From positions 40,607,095-40,671,094 of the forward strand of contig JAWZYU010000028.1 of assembly GCA_038380435.1 (NCBI GenBank): a stretch of DNA of 64,000 nt. Reading direction: 5' to 3'. Both the position numbers and the translations under genes were made by a program. The notes under the pieces are model-generated. The model worked only from the letters and a program-made list of their open reading frames with translations. It was not told the DNA's origin and did no database searches. Source of the stretch: Ryuthela nishihirai (taxonomy: Eukaryota > Arthropoda > Arachnida > Araneae > Heptathelidae). Below are positions 41,134 through 51,362 of this stretch, in pieces (the first letter of the stretch is position 1; each line of letters starts with the position of its first letter).

Positions 41134-41691
41134 CGGGGCGGGGGTGGCTCAGTCGGTAGCGCGCCAGGCTCATAATCTGTAGTTCCCAGGTTCGAGTCCC
41201 AGCTGGGTCAGCGTTGAGATTTATCTCCGCAAAATTCCCCGCCCTGCCCACGGTCAGTAGGGGACACCGATGGGCTTGGAAAGGCCGCCGTTCGTCGTAT
41301 GGGACGTTAAACCGTGGCCCCGTGTGCGGGAGAGACATACCCTGTGCACGTTAAAGAACACGCTGGATGGCCGTGACGGGAGGCTACCATCTGTCTCCCA
41401 ACAGCTGTTCCAGTGGGTCCCCTCCCCTAACCTTCTCTGAGCCTTCGGGGTCCATGTGACCTGGCCATTTAGCCCATGGTGTGCAAAAAAGTGCCGCTCA
41501 GAGGTAAAACAACCCAACGTTAAAGAACACGCTGGATGGCCTTGACGGGAGGCTACCATCTGTCTCCCAACAGCTGTTCCAGTGGGTCCCCTCCCTCAAC
41601 CTTCTCTGAGCCTTCGGGGTCCATGTGACCTGGCCATTTAGCCCATGGTGTGCGAAAAAGTGCCGCTCAGAAGTAAAACAACCCAACCCAA
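41134..41691 (+). mobile_element. SINE-A multimer (full copy plus one 3'-half unit), TSD intact
   Basis: It runs from the head GGGGCGGGGGTGGCTCAG. TTAAAG is at 41351 and 41520, spacing 169 bp, with the junction CCCAACGTTAAAG. The tail is CAACCCAACCCA. It is flanked by an exact CCTTGTAACC at 41124-41133 and 41692-41701. This is the cleanest dimer of the GTTAAAG type. The head carries CTCATAATCTG at the anticodon-like position where other copies have CTCGTAATCTG. Confidence 0.95.
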
Positions 41692-41701
41692 CCTTGTAAC
41701 C

Positions 41702-42195
41702 TGGCTAACCAGTCCAGCAAGAAAAGGCAACTCAATGGGAAGAATAACCAGACGAAAGGAAGCCACTGGTAACATCCTGGGCGTTAAAACAGGTGGGTGA
41801 AGACAGAAATCACTTCTTCTGACACCCTAAGGAGAGTTGGTTAATTTGTCGCATTTGAATACAGTGCCAAGATATGAGCCGAAGAGCGTTACAAGTTGCG
41901 CCCTTGGCACACGAACAGCAAAAGCTCTCGGCTGCTGAGGTGGTGGTCGATCCTCTTCACTCTCACTTCTGCTGGGTGGAAATGGACTTCTTGTCTCTTC
42001 GTCTTCTTCCATCGAAAGGTGACTCAATGAGGCAAACATTTATTTCCTTTGTCCTCCGAGGCCAACTGTAAAACGAGCAACACCTAAACCCGCATTCCAC
42101 AAATTGCTGCTGGAGCAATTGCGGAACTGCAAGTTGTCAAAGAAACTAAAAAAATTGTTTTTTAAATATTTCTTTCTTTCGTTTTATTTTTGCAT
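41702..42195. other. Low-copy sequence, no gene recognised
   Basis: About 0.5 kb. Frames of 65-70 aa on both strands have no known motif. Confidence 0.4.
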
Positions 42196-42204
42196 TCAAA
42201 ACAG

Positions 42205-42410
42205 ATATTTATCATGGCCGAATCTAGGCGGGGGGGGGGGGGGGGGGCATATTGCCCCCTCTTTGAAGGATAATAGAGACAAAAAATTCTATTAAACTTC
42301 TAATATTTTAAGAATTTTTGGAGACTTTTTTTTTTAAAGATCTTCGAAACAGAGGGGAAAGTGTAATACTGCAATGGAAATCCAGGAGAAGAAACCTTCC
42401 TTCCTTTATA
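42205..42410 (+). mobile_element. Family D-like fragment with G-run
   Basis: A long G homopolymer (42230-42248), then GCCCCCTCTTTGAAGGATAATAG and ATACTGCAATGGAAATCCAG (given as motifs, not contiguous). The order matches family D, but no SINE-B is present here. Confidence 0.5.
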
Positions 42411-42534
42411 TATATATTTTTTCTATATTCAGTCGTGATATTTAGTTTAAAAAAAAAATCTGTATTTAAAGCACACCTTACTAATGTGTTCTTAATTAAA
42501 AACTAATATTATTTTTTCATTTGGGGGGAGAGGG

Positions 42535-42595
42535 AGGATGGTTTGCTTAATTGGTAGTGTGTCAGGCTCGTAATCTTCATTCCCCAGGTTCGAGT
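42535..42595 (+). mobile_element. Old SINE-A, head, host of a SINE-A insertion
   Basis: Head GCTTAATTGGTAGTGTGTC to the B box CCCAGGTTCGAGT, where a younger copy begins. Confidence 0.82.
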
Positions 42596-42985
42596 GGTGC
42601 TGGGTGGCTCAGTCGGTAGCGCGCCAGGCTCGTAATCTGCAGTTCCCAGGTTCGAGTCCCAGCTGAGTCAGCGTTAAGATTTATCTCCGCAAAATTCCCC
42701 GCCTTCCCCACGGTTAGTAGGGGACACCGATGGGCTTGGAAAGACCGTCGTCCGTCGGATGGGACGTTAAGCCGTGACCCCGTGTGCGGGAGAGCCATAC
42801 CCTGTGCACTTTAAAGAACACGCTGGATGGCCTTTGACGGGAGGCTACCATCTGTCTCCCAACAGCTGTTCCAGTGGGTCTCCTCCCCCAACCTTCTCTG
42901 AGCCTTCGGGGTTCTTATGACCTGGATATTTAGCCCATGGTGTGCAAAAAAAAGTGCCGCTCAGAGGTAAAACAACCCAACACAA
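42596..42985 (+). mobile_element. SINE-A, full length, inserted at an old B box
   Basis: It runs from GGTGCTGGGTGGCTCAG to the tail ACAACCCAACACAA. The TSD CCCAGGTTCGAGT is at 42583-42595 and 42986-42998, within the B box of the older copy, as at 24214. Confidence 0.93.
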
Positions 42986-43312
42986 CCCAGGTTCGAGTCC
43001 CAACAAGGCCAGTGTTGAGAATTTTCTTCTCTAATCTTCGTCTCGCCGTCGTTGAGAAAAGGAACACCGATGATTGGCTTGGAAAGGTTGCCATCCATCT
43101 GATGTGACGTTAAGCCGTGGTCCCAGTGTGCAGAATAACCATATCCTGTGTACGTTAAAGAGCACGCTGGACAGACTGTCTGCTAATAGCTGTCCAATGG
43201 ATTTCCACCATCAACCTTCTCTGAGCCCTTAGGATCCTTGTGACTTGACCATAATAGTCTCATAATAGTGCGCAAAAGGTTCCTCTCAGAGGTAAAACAA
43301 TCTCATCCAAAA
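42986..43312 (+). mobile_element. Old SINE-A, remainder
   Basis: It continues from the B box (GTTCGAGTCCCAACAAGGCC) through GTGACGTTAAGCCGTGG and TACGTTAAAGAGCACGC to GAGGTAAAACAATC. Confidence 0.85.
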
Positions 43313-43477
43313 TTACATTAATTCAGATTGCAGTAAACACTGAAATACTTTCCTACGAATTTAGATCGTTAACAAAGATGAGTTCGCGCTCAAAGTTTCG
43401 AGCTTGAGCCCAATTTATTTTCCTAATTACAGAACCTGAGCTCATCCGAAGTCCCATTTAAACAAGTTGTCTCCCGA

Positions 43478-43600
43478 AAGTCTCTACCGATCCTGAGCAT
43501 GTTAGAGAAGATGCTGGATGGTCTTGACGGGAGGCTACAATCTCTCTCCTAACAGCTGTCCAGCGAGTCCCCTTCCCCACAACCTTCTCTCAGCGAGGGA
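43478..43600 (+). mobile_element. Old SINE-A, 3'-half fragment
   Basis: GTTAGAGAAGATGCTGGATG to CCACAACCTTCTCTCAGC. It starts at the GTTAAAG motif region, like the multimer unit. Confidence 0.72.
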
Positions 43601-43607
43601 CACCGGC

Positions 43608-43677
43608 GAAATGATCCAAATCATCTGACACAATGGGTTAAATGGCGAAGTCACTTTGACTTCAAGGGCTCAGAGAA
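43608..43677 (-). mobile_element. Old SINE-A, 3'-half fragment
   Basis: AATGGGTTAAATGGCGAAG to GGGCTCAGAGAAG. The leading AAATGATCCAAATCATCTGA recurs at 44003, so this fragment is duplicated around the next SINE-A. Confidence 0.65.
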
Positions 43678-43960
43678 GAGTTGGGTTGGGTTGTTTTACC
43701 TCTGAGCGACACTTTTTTCACACCATGGGCTAAATGGCCAGGTCACATTAACCCCGAAGGCTCAGAGAAAGTTGGAGGAGGGAACCCACTGGAACAGCTG
43801 TTGGGAGACCAGATGGTATCCTCCCGTCAAGGCCATCCAGTGTGTTCTTTAACGTGCACAGAGTATGGCTCTCCTGTACACGGGACCACCCATCCGACGG
43901 ACGGCGGCCTTTCCAAGCCCATCGGTGTCCCCCTACTGACCGTGGGCAGGGCGGGGAATC
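43678..43960 (-). mobile_element. SINE-A, 5'-truncated
   Basis: It runs from the tail GTTGGGTTGGGTTG to GGGCAGGGCGGGGAAT. It has a small deletion before CATCCGACGGACGG and no head. It sits inside an older duplicated SINE-A region. Confidence 0.9.
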
Positions 43961-44335
43961 CTCAGAGAAGGTTGGAGGAGGAAATACGAAAGAATGTTTC
44001 TAAATGATCCAAATCATCTGACACGATGCGCTAAATGGCCAAGTCACTAGGACCCCTAAGGGTCAGAGAAGGTTGAAGGAGGGAACCCCTTCCTCCAAAT
44101 TTCTTTGAGCCCTTGGGGTCCTAATGACAAAAAACAGAGGAAACAGATGGCATCCTAAGTCAAGGCCATCCTGCACGTTCTTTAACGTGCACAAAGAATG
44201 GTTGTCCTGCACACAGAGTCACGGCTTAACATTTCATTCGACGGACGGCGTTCTCTCCAGGCTGAACCTCAACGCCGGCACTCGAACCTGGGAACAGCAG
44301 ATTAAGAGTGAGGTGCGCTAGTAAATGACCCAACA
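43961..44335 (-). mobile_element. Old SINE-A, near full, decayed
   Basis: CTCAGAGAAGGTTGGAGGAG, GCTAAATGGCCAAGTCAC, GTTCTTTAACGTGCAC and a decayed head (GCACTCGAACCTGGGAACAG). It includes short internal duplications. Confidence 0.78.
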
Positions 44336-44382
44336 TCTGCTGCCCTCTCAGAGACAAAAATAAACCGTGCAACTTTTATTGG

Positions 44383-44768
44383 GTTGGGTTGTTTTACCTC
44401 TGAGCGGCACTTTTTTGCACACCATGGGCTAAATGGCCAGGTCACATGGACCCCGAAGGCTCAGAGAAGGTTGGGGGAGGGGACCCACTGGAACAGCTGT
44501 TGGGAGACAGATGGTAGCCTCCCGTCAAGGCCATCCAGCGTGTTCTTTAACGTGCACAGGGTATGGCTCTCCCGCATACGGGGCCACAGCTTAACGTCTC
44601 ATCCGACGGACGGCGGTCTTTCCAAGCCCATCGGTGTCCCCTACTGACCGTGGGCAGGGCGGGGAACTTTGCGGAGATAAATCTCAACGCTGACTCAGCG
44701 GGGACTCGAACCTGGGAACTACAGATTACGAGCCTGGCGCGCTACCGACTGAGCCACCCCCGCCCCTA
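44383..44768 (-). mobile_element. SINE-A, full length, 13-bp TSD
   Basis: It runs from the tail GTTGGGTTGTTTTACC to the head CACCCCCGCCCC. The exact TSD CAACTTTTATTGG is at 44370-44382 and 44769-44781. It is close to consensus throughout. Confidence 0.96.
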
Positions 44769-44931
44769 CAACTTTTATTGGTAGCAGAACTTCGGTCGTA
44801 TTCCTGCAATGAATTTAAGACAAAAACGTTGCAGCAAAACAACAATAAACAGTCCAAATGATGTGTTATAAAATCAAGGCAGAGAATCTTTAGATAAAAA
44901 TTCGTTATCGGAACGAAAATCATTTGAAGTA

Positions 44932-45842
44932 CAGTCGCTCAAAAAAATATCCGACACTATGGTTGATTACAGAATTCAGAAAACATTTCTGGCAACGATT
45001 TTTTTTAGATATAAGTGATCAGGCAAACTTCGTGTCACGTGATACAAAGTTTGCCAGATCACTAATTTCTGAAAAAAAAATCGTCGCCAGATATTTTTTC
45101 TGAATTCTGTAATCAACCATAGTGTTCGGATATTTTTTAATATATATAATGCGTATGAATATATAATGCAATGAATATGGAGCGTGTGCAGTTACCGTTC
45201 ACAGCAAACTGGAGCGGTTGCGGTTAATGTTCGCAACACATTGGATCCTGTGAGCTCACAAAGACCTGGATCGTGTGGGCCCACTCATAGAAATATTGAG
45301 CGTGTGCAGTTACCGTTCACAGCAAACTGGAGCGTGTACAGTAACTGCACACGCTCCAGTTTGCTGTGAACGGTAACTGGAGCGTGTACAGTTGCTGTAC
45401 ACGCTCCAGATATTTTTCCTGAATTCTGTAATCACGTGACACGAAGGTTGCCAGATCACTAATTTCTAAAAAAATCGTTGCCAGATATTTTTTCTGAATT
45501 CTGTAATCAACCATAGCGTTCGGATACTTTTTTGAGCGACTGTAGGTGGTCATATTATTTTGATACTAGATCGTGTGGGCTCACTCACGGAAATATTGAG
45601 CGTGTGCAGTTACCGTTCACAGCAAACTGGAGCGTGTGCAGTAACTTCACACGCTCCAGTTTGCTGTGAACAGTAACTGGAGCGTGTACAGTTGCTGTAC
45701 ACGCTCCAGATATTTTTCCTGAATTCTGTAATCACGTGACACGAAGGTTGCCAGATCACTGATTTCTAAAAAAATCGTTGCCAGATATTTTTTCTGAATT
45801 CTGTAATCAATCATAGTGTTCGGATATTTTTTTGAGCGACTG
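44932..45842. mobile_element. Fold-back element E, composite copy
   Basis: It runs from CAGTCGCTCAAAAAAATATC to TTTTTTTGAGCGACTG, with TA outside. A complete terminus also lies inside (GAGCGACTGTAGGTGG near 45533). The two inner units, 45290-45540 and 45590-45842, are near duplicates. It carries the CACGTGA stem and nested GGAGCGTG hairpins. Confidence 0.88.
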
Positions 45843-46353
45843 TACCAAAAAAAAAAATGATTCAATTGGATTGAAAATTCCCATGTCCAGTGAAGACAAA
45901 TGCAGGTCATTGATCCAAGCAAAGACATAAAAAGAAGAGACTAGATAAACCTCCCTCGCGATGGACATTCCCATACTCGTGCTTACTATTGTGGGTCGTG
46001 AAATGAGGGAGGAAAGGTCATGGGGTCAGTAGGGACGCAAGGAATCCGGTATGGCACGAGGAACAAGAAAGAATCCTTGCTCAACCAGTTCGACAAGAGC
46101 CTTGGCTTCTTAAGAGAGGAGGGAAAGTTGGAATGCAGGAGTTACCAAACTTTTCAAAGCCGCGGATGATTATGTTCAACTTTTTTTCCCGTGGAATTCT
46201 TATATTTAATCCCCTCCCCCGTGGAATCTTATATTTAACCTGAATGAATTAGTTTATTCACTTAAATATTACAAATATTGCAGCAAAGCTTTACAATTTA
46301 ACAATAAGTGAAAAGGGAAAACGAATGAAGCCTAAACTTTTAAAATAATGTTT
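45843..46353. other. Low-copy sequence, no gene recognised
   Basis: About 0.5 kb. A small internal duplication (CCCCGTGGAATCTTATATTT near 46190 and 46213) is visible. There is no coding signal. Confidence 0.4.
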
Positions 46354-46365
46354 CCTGAAACATAA

Positions 46366-46749
46366 GGGACGGGGGTGGCTCAGTCGGTAGCGCGCCAGGC
46401 TCGTAATCTGTAGTTCCCAGGTTCGAGTCCCAGCTAGGTCAGCGTTGAGATTTATCTCTGCAAAATTCCCCGCCCTGCCCACGGTCAGTAGGGGACACCG
46501 ATGGGCTTGGAAAGGCCGCCGTCCGTCGGATGGGACGTTAAGCCATGGCCCCGTGTGTGGGAGAGCCATAGCCTGTGCACGTTAAAGAACACGCTGGATG
46601 GCCTTGACGGGAGGCTACCATCTGTCTCCCAACAGCTGTTCCAGTGGGTCCCCTCCCCCAACCTTCTCTGAGCCTTCGGGGTCCATGTGACCTGGCCATT
46701 TAGCCCATGGTGTGCAAAAAAGTGCCGCTCAGAGGTAAAACAACAACAA
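46366..46749 (+). mobile_element. SINE-A, full length, 12-bp TSD
   Basis: It runs from the head GGGACGGGGGTGGCTCAG to a CAA-repeat tail (ACAACAACAA). The TSD CCTGAAACATAA is at 46354-46365 and 46750-46761. Confidence 0.95.
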
Positions 46750-46761
46750 CCTGAAACATAA

Positions 46762-47033
46762 TAAATTCGCAATACACCGGTGGCAACCTGCCATACTCAA
46801 ATAAAAAATGACATATTGGGATTTTTTTTTTCTGTAAAAAAATCCCTAAAACAATACTATATTAGCATTTCAAGTAACAAAAATTGCTTTTTTTTTGCAA
46901 TTTTTATATTTAAACTTATAATAATTGTTAGTGAATGATATCTGAGATTTCGTCGTTCCAAAGGATGCAACCTACAGATTTTACTGTAGGTTGATCAATA
47001 GTTTTCCTATAAAAGAATACTCTAATTTTATAT
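46762..47033. other. AT-rich sequence, no gene recognised
   Basis: T-runs and A-runs only. ACCTACAGATTTTACTGTAGGT at about 46971-46992 is a small palindrome. Confidence 0.4.
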
Positions 47034-47045
47034 TGTCTGATATCA

Positions 47046-47324
47046 TGGGCGTCCGCAGAAAATTTTTCACGGGGGGAAGGTGCAAAGCTTGGAGTCAAAT
47101 AATTACATCAATAATTTTTATTTAATTATTTAATTTTTTAGTTTTTTTTTCACAAGTAGATTATAGAATACAGTATTGCATCAATACAAAAACACATACA
47201 TAATGTATGTAAATTAATTACGTTTAAATTGTTACGATTATAATTTGTGAATTTTTTACTCGATCCCGGGGGGGGGGGGACATCCGCAAGGGGGTGCCCC
47301 GTTTGCCCCCCCCCCCGACGCCCA
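47046..47324. mobile_element. Family F element, short inverted ends, 12-bp flanking repeat
   Basis: It begins TGGGCGTCCGCAG and ends CGACGCCCA. It has G-runs and C-runs at both ends and an AT-rich middle. The flanks TGTCTGATATCA (47034-47045) and TGTCTGATATTA (47325-47336) look like a TSD with one mismatch. No coding capacity is recognised. Class unknown: the inverted ends suggest a DNA transposon, but the long TSD does not. Confidence 0.65.
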
Positions 47325-47336
47325 TGTCTGATATTA

Positions 47337-47669
47337 TAGTCGAGTATCCGACTTTTATTGAAAAAAATCATACAATTCGTTTTGATCCAATACCTTATTT
47401 TTCATAGCATAAATGATATTTCCCATAGAAATTTATAAATATTAATGACATTCAGCATTCCCTAAAAAGCCTTTAGATGTTGCACTGGATTGAATTTTAA
47501 AATATTTCAACAATATTTTCTGAAGTATAGCATTTAGGCGCAAGAGTGTCTCTCGAAATAGCACCACCATAATATTTGTGTGTATACAGTATAGTAAAGA
47601 ATAACGTAAACCAAACATAATATTCTGACTGACAATATTCTGCAACTTGTTTATGATGCCAATAATTTT
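47337..47669. other. AT-rich sequence, no gene recognised
   Basis: About 0.33 kb with no recognised repeat. A 67-aa antisense frame has no motif. Confidence 0.4.
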
Positions 47670-47677
47670 AGAAATTG

Positions 47678-47728
47678 CAGGCTCCTGTCAGACCTCGGTG
47701 GCAACAGCTGCTTGAGGGGGTATTCATT
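47678..47728 (+). mobile_element. SINE-B, 3' end only
   Basis: GCAGGCTCCTGTCAGACCTC to CAGCTGCTTGAGGGGGTATT. This is a strongly 5'-truncated copy. Confidence 0.82.
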
Positions 47729-47889
47729 TTTTATTTAACTTTTAGCTGTGAAAACATGAAAATTTCAAGACAATTTATTATGAATCCGTAATTTTACAAA
47801 TTTAATTTCATTACATAATTTAATCTTGTGGTCATTTATAAATATATTTATCGGATAAAAATCACTTTTTTTATTATGAAAAAATCATA

Positions 47890-48525
47890 CAGTCGCTCAA
47901 AAAAGTATCCGAACACTACGGTTGATTGCAGAACTCAGAAAAAATATCTGGCAACGATTTTTTTTTTTAGAAATTAGTGATCTGGCAACGATTTTTTTTT
48001 TAGAAATTAGAACCATTTACTGATACTGAAGGAAACTTCGTGTCACGTGACACGAAGGTTGCCAGATCACTAATTTCTAAAAAAAATCGTAGTCAGATAT
48101 TTTTTCTGAATTCTGTAATCAACCATAGTGTTCGGATATTTTTTAATATATATAATGCGTATGAATATATAATGCAATGAATATGGAGCGTGTGCAGTTA
48201 CCGTTCACAGCAAACTGGAGCGGTTGCGGTTAATGTTCACAGCACATTGGATCGTGTGGGCTCACTCACGGAAATATTGAGCGTGTGCAGTTACCGTTCA
48301 CAGCAAACTGGAGCGTGTGCAGTAACTGCACACGCTCCAGTTTGCTGTGAACGGTAACTGGAGCGTGTACAGTTGCTGTACACGCTCCAGATATTTTTCC
48401 TGAATTCTGTAATCACGTGACACGAAGGTTGCCAGATCACTAATTTCTAAAAAAAAATCGTTGCCAGATATTTTTTCTGAATTCTGTAATCAACTATAAC
48501 GTTCGGATACTTTTTTGAGCGACTG
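47890..48525. mobile_element. Fold-back element E
   Basis: It runs from CAGTCGCTCAAAAAAGTATC to CTTTTTTGAGCGACTG, with TA at both edges. The middle shares the ATATATAATGCGTATGAATA segment with copies at 620 and 45140. It is one of the more complete copies. Confidence 0.88.
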
Positions 48526-48778
48526 TACAATTTTTGCCTTTTTTAAACTTATAGGTAAAGACTTCGGTTTCAAGGATAGGTTAAAAAATAATAGCAATAG
48601 GTATTTGAATTTCATTTGCAACACATTTCACCATGTTTATGAAAATATCGCCAATACCAGAAGAAGAATTACTTCTCATAGTGAGTATTGCATTGAATAC
48701 TTCAGTATCAGTAAATGGTTCAAAGTAAAAACTGTTCGCGAGAGTAATTAATGGATAACTATACCTACTCTGATATGG

Positions 48779-48875
48779 TCGGCCCTTCCTCAACCTTCTC
48801 GAACCTTTGGGGTAATTGTGACCTGAGCATTTAGTCCATTGTATGCAAAAAAGTGACCCTCAAAGGTAAACAAAT
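48779..48875 (+). mobile_element. Old SINE-A, 3' end fragment
   Basis: CTCAACCTTCTCGAACCTTT, GTGACCTGAGCATTTAGTCC and GCAAAAAAGTGACCCTCAAA. It is 5'-truncated. Confidence 0.8.
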
Positions 48876-48922
48876 GTAATACCTATTTTAATGTTAATAA
48901 TCTGCGCACCAAAGAAACAAGG

Positions 48923-49103
48923 GACGGGGATGGCTCAGTCAGTAGCGCGCCAGGCTCGTAATCTGCAGTTCCCAGGTTCGAGTCCCACCTGTGCCAGCGT
49001 TGAGACTTATCTTCGCAAAACTTCCTACCCGCCCACGGTTAGTAGGGGACACCATGAGCTTGGAATAGGCCGCCGTCTGTCAAATGGGACGTTAAAGTCG
49101 TGG
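48923..49103 (+). mobile_element. SINE-A, head part, host of a SINE-A insertion
   Basis: Head GGACGGGGATGGCTCAGTC to GGGACGTTAAAGTCGTGG. An antisense copy is inserted here, with TSD TAAAGTCGTGG. Confidence 0.9.
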
Positions 49104-49485
49104 GTTGGGTTGGTTGGGTTGTTTTACCTCTGAGCGGCACTTTTTTGCACACCATGGGCTAAATGGCCAGGTCACATGGACCCCGAAGGCTCAGAGAAGG
49201 TTGGGGGAGGGGACCCATTGGAACAGCTGTTGGGAGACAGATGGTAGCCTCCCGTCAAGGCCATCCAGCGTGTTCTTTAACGTGCACAGGGTATGGCTCT
49301 CCCGCACAGGGGGCCACGGCTTAACGTCCCATCCGACGGACGGCGGCCTTTCCAAGCCCATCGGTGTCCCCTACTGACCGTGGGCAGGGCGGGGATTTTG
49401 CGGAGATAAATCTCAACGCTGACTCAGCTGGGACTCGAACCTGGGAACTACAGGTTACGAGCCTGGCGCGCTACCTAAAGTCGTG
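49104..49485 (-). mobile_element. SINE-A, inserted in SINE-A at a GTTAA motif
   Basis: It runs from the tail GTTGGGTTGGTTGGGTTG to GAGCCTGGCGCGCTACC, lacking about the first 23 nt of the head. The TSD TAAAGTCGTGG is at 49093-49103 and 49486-49496. The target is the GACGTTAA motif of the host copy. Confidence 0.94.
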
Positions 49486-49722
49486 GCCCCTGTGCGTGAA
49501 AACCGTACCCCGTGGCACGAAAGAACACGCTGTATGGCTTTGACGGGAAGCTACCATCTGTCTCCTAACGCAGAGAGAGAGAGGAAATCCAGTGGGTTCC
49601 AGTGGGTCAGGAGTCCAGTGGGTTCCCTTCCCCCAACTGTCTTTGAGCGCTCGGAGTTCTTGTGACCTGGCCATCTAGTCCATTGTGTGCAAAAAAAGTG
49701 CCTCTCAGAGATAAATTAACCC
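49486..49722 (+). mobile_element. SINE-A, remainder of the host copy
   Basis: It continues from TAAAGTCGTGGCCCCTG. It contains a GAGAGA insertion and a repeated CCAGTGGGTT segment near 49590-49620, and ends AAATTAACCCAACC. Confidence 0.85.
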
Positions 49723-50557
49723 AACCAAAAAGAAAAAAAAAATCAGACAACCGTTTGAGGTAAAGCAAATCCCCCCCCCCCCCAAAAAAGCACCAAAATA
49801 ATGGAAGAGAATCAAAAGCCATAGCCTCGCAACAATTTTGAAATGACGACATAAAATTTGAACACCCCAACCACATGAAAAAAGAGCTAATGACGAACGC
49901 GCACTAACAATTTGATTTTTTTTAACAAGAACGGATAAGAATTTTCAGCTTCAGATAATCTGAAGGAAGCGAAGTTTACCCTTTTTTTTTTATTTCGAGT
50001 CGTCTCCTTCGGTAGGGATGGAGAGAGGAAAGGCTCTGAATAGAGAGAGAAGGCTCGTCCTCCGAAGAGCAAGAAACCAACTGAGCAGCGAGAGAGAGAA
50101 GCCACTTACTTCTTTGCCATTATGTGTGCCCTCCGTCGCCATTGCAAGTCCCCGCTCATTCTCTCTTTGTGATCGCTTCTATAGAGCCGTGGCACAGACT
50201 GCAAATGGCCTATTGACAAGCGAGGAGCCCTGCGATGTCGATTCGAAGGCTCCTATTGACGGCTCTTCCTCTCTCTCTGCCGGGATCGGAGCTTCACAGA
50301 GAATAAATACGTTAGGAAGAAAACATTTATAATTGAATCTCGGCTTCTTCATCTCTGACTTCTGCTGACGTTTAAATGGAATTTTTTTTTTCGGTGTTTT
50401 TTTTTTTTGAAAACGACGTATTGTTTTTATTTTGTTATTTAGTAGATATTTGATTTTTTTTTTTATGATTCCATACTTTTTTGGGATGAACGCCCTCCCC
50501 AACTATTTCATGGAATGTTATGTTAATGTAAGTGTTATATTACACTCTAATCTCTTT
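49723..50557. other. Low-copy segment, possible host sequence
   Basis: About 0.8 kb with homopolymer runs at both sides. The GC-richer middle (50010-50330) carries a 104-aa sense frame rich in Arg and Ser. No domain is recognised and no splice sites are clear. It may be a transcript end or promoter-proximal DNA, but this is not demonstrable. Confidence 0.35.
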
Positions 50558-50571
50558 CCGCAGAAAAATTG

Positions 50572-50873
50572 TATCTCCGCAAAATTCCCCGCCCTGCCCA
50601 CGGTCAGTAGGGGACACCGATGGGCTTGGAAAGGCCGCCGTCCGTCGGATGGGACGTTAAGCCGTGGCCCCGTGTGCGGGAGAGCCATACCCTGTGCACG
50701 TTAAAGAACACGCTGGATGGCCTTGACGGGAGGCTACCATCTGTCTCCGAACACCTGTTCCAGTGGGTCCCCTCCCCCAACCTTCTCTGAGCCTTCGGGG
50801 TCCACGTGACCTGGCCGTTTAGCCCATGGTGTGCAAAAAAGTGCCGCTCATAGGTAAAACAACCCAACCCAAC
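50572..50873 (+). mobile_element. SINE-A, 5'-truncated, 14-bp TSD
   Basis: It starts at TATCTCCGCAAAATTCCCC and runs to the tail CAACCCAACCCAAC. The flanks CCGCAGAAAAATTG (50558) and CCGCAGAAAAACTG (50874) differ by one base. Confidence 0.93.
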
Positions 50874-50926
50874 CCGCAGAAAAACTGATGGACCCCCCCC
50901 CCCCTCTAAATCTCTAAATCGCGTCC

Positions 50927-50990
50927 GTTGGGGTGTTTGACCTCTGAACGGCACTTTTTTGCACACAATGGGCTAATTGGTCAGGTCGCA
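50927..50990 (-). mobile_element. Old SINE-A, 3' end fragment
   Basis: GTTGGGGTGTTTGACCTC to GGGCTAATTGGTCAGGTCGC. Confidence 0.8.
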
Positions 50991-51362
50991 AGGGGGCGCG
51001 GGTGACTCAGTCGGTAGCGCGTCATGCTCGTAATCTTTAGTTTCCGGGTCCGAATCCCGCCTGGGTCAGCGTTGAGATATACTTCCGTAAAACTCCTTGC
51101 CCTGCCCTTGGTCAGTACGGGACAGCTATAGACTTGGAAAGGCAGCAGTCCTGTGAATGGGACGTTCAGCCATCACTCCATGTACGGGAGAAAACAGTAA
51201 CTGTACGCGTTAAAGAACGCGCTGGATGACCCTAACTGGAGATTATCATCCATCTTCTAACAGCTGTCCAGCGGGTCCCCTCTCCCAATCTTCTCTGAGC
51301 CCTTGGAGCCATTTTGCCCATTGTGTGCAAAAATGTGCCTCACAGAAGTAAAATACCCAACC
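50991..51362 (+). mobile_element. Old SINE-A, near full length
   Basis: It runs from the head GGCGCGGGTGACTCAGTCGG to GAAGTAAAATACCCAACC. It has many substitutions (GGGACGTTCAGCCATC) and so is an older copy. Confidence 0.88.
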
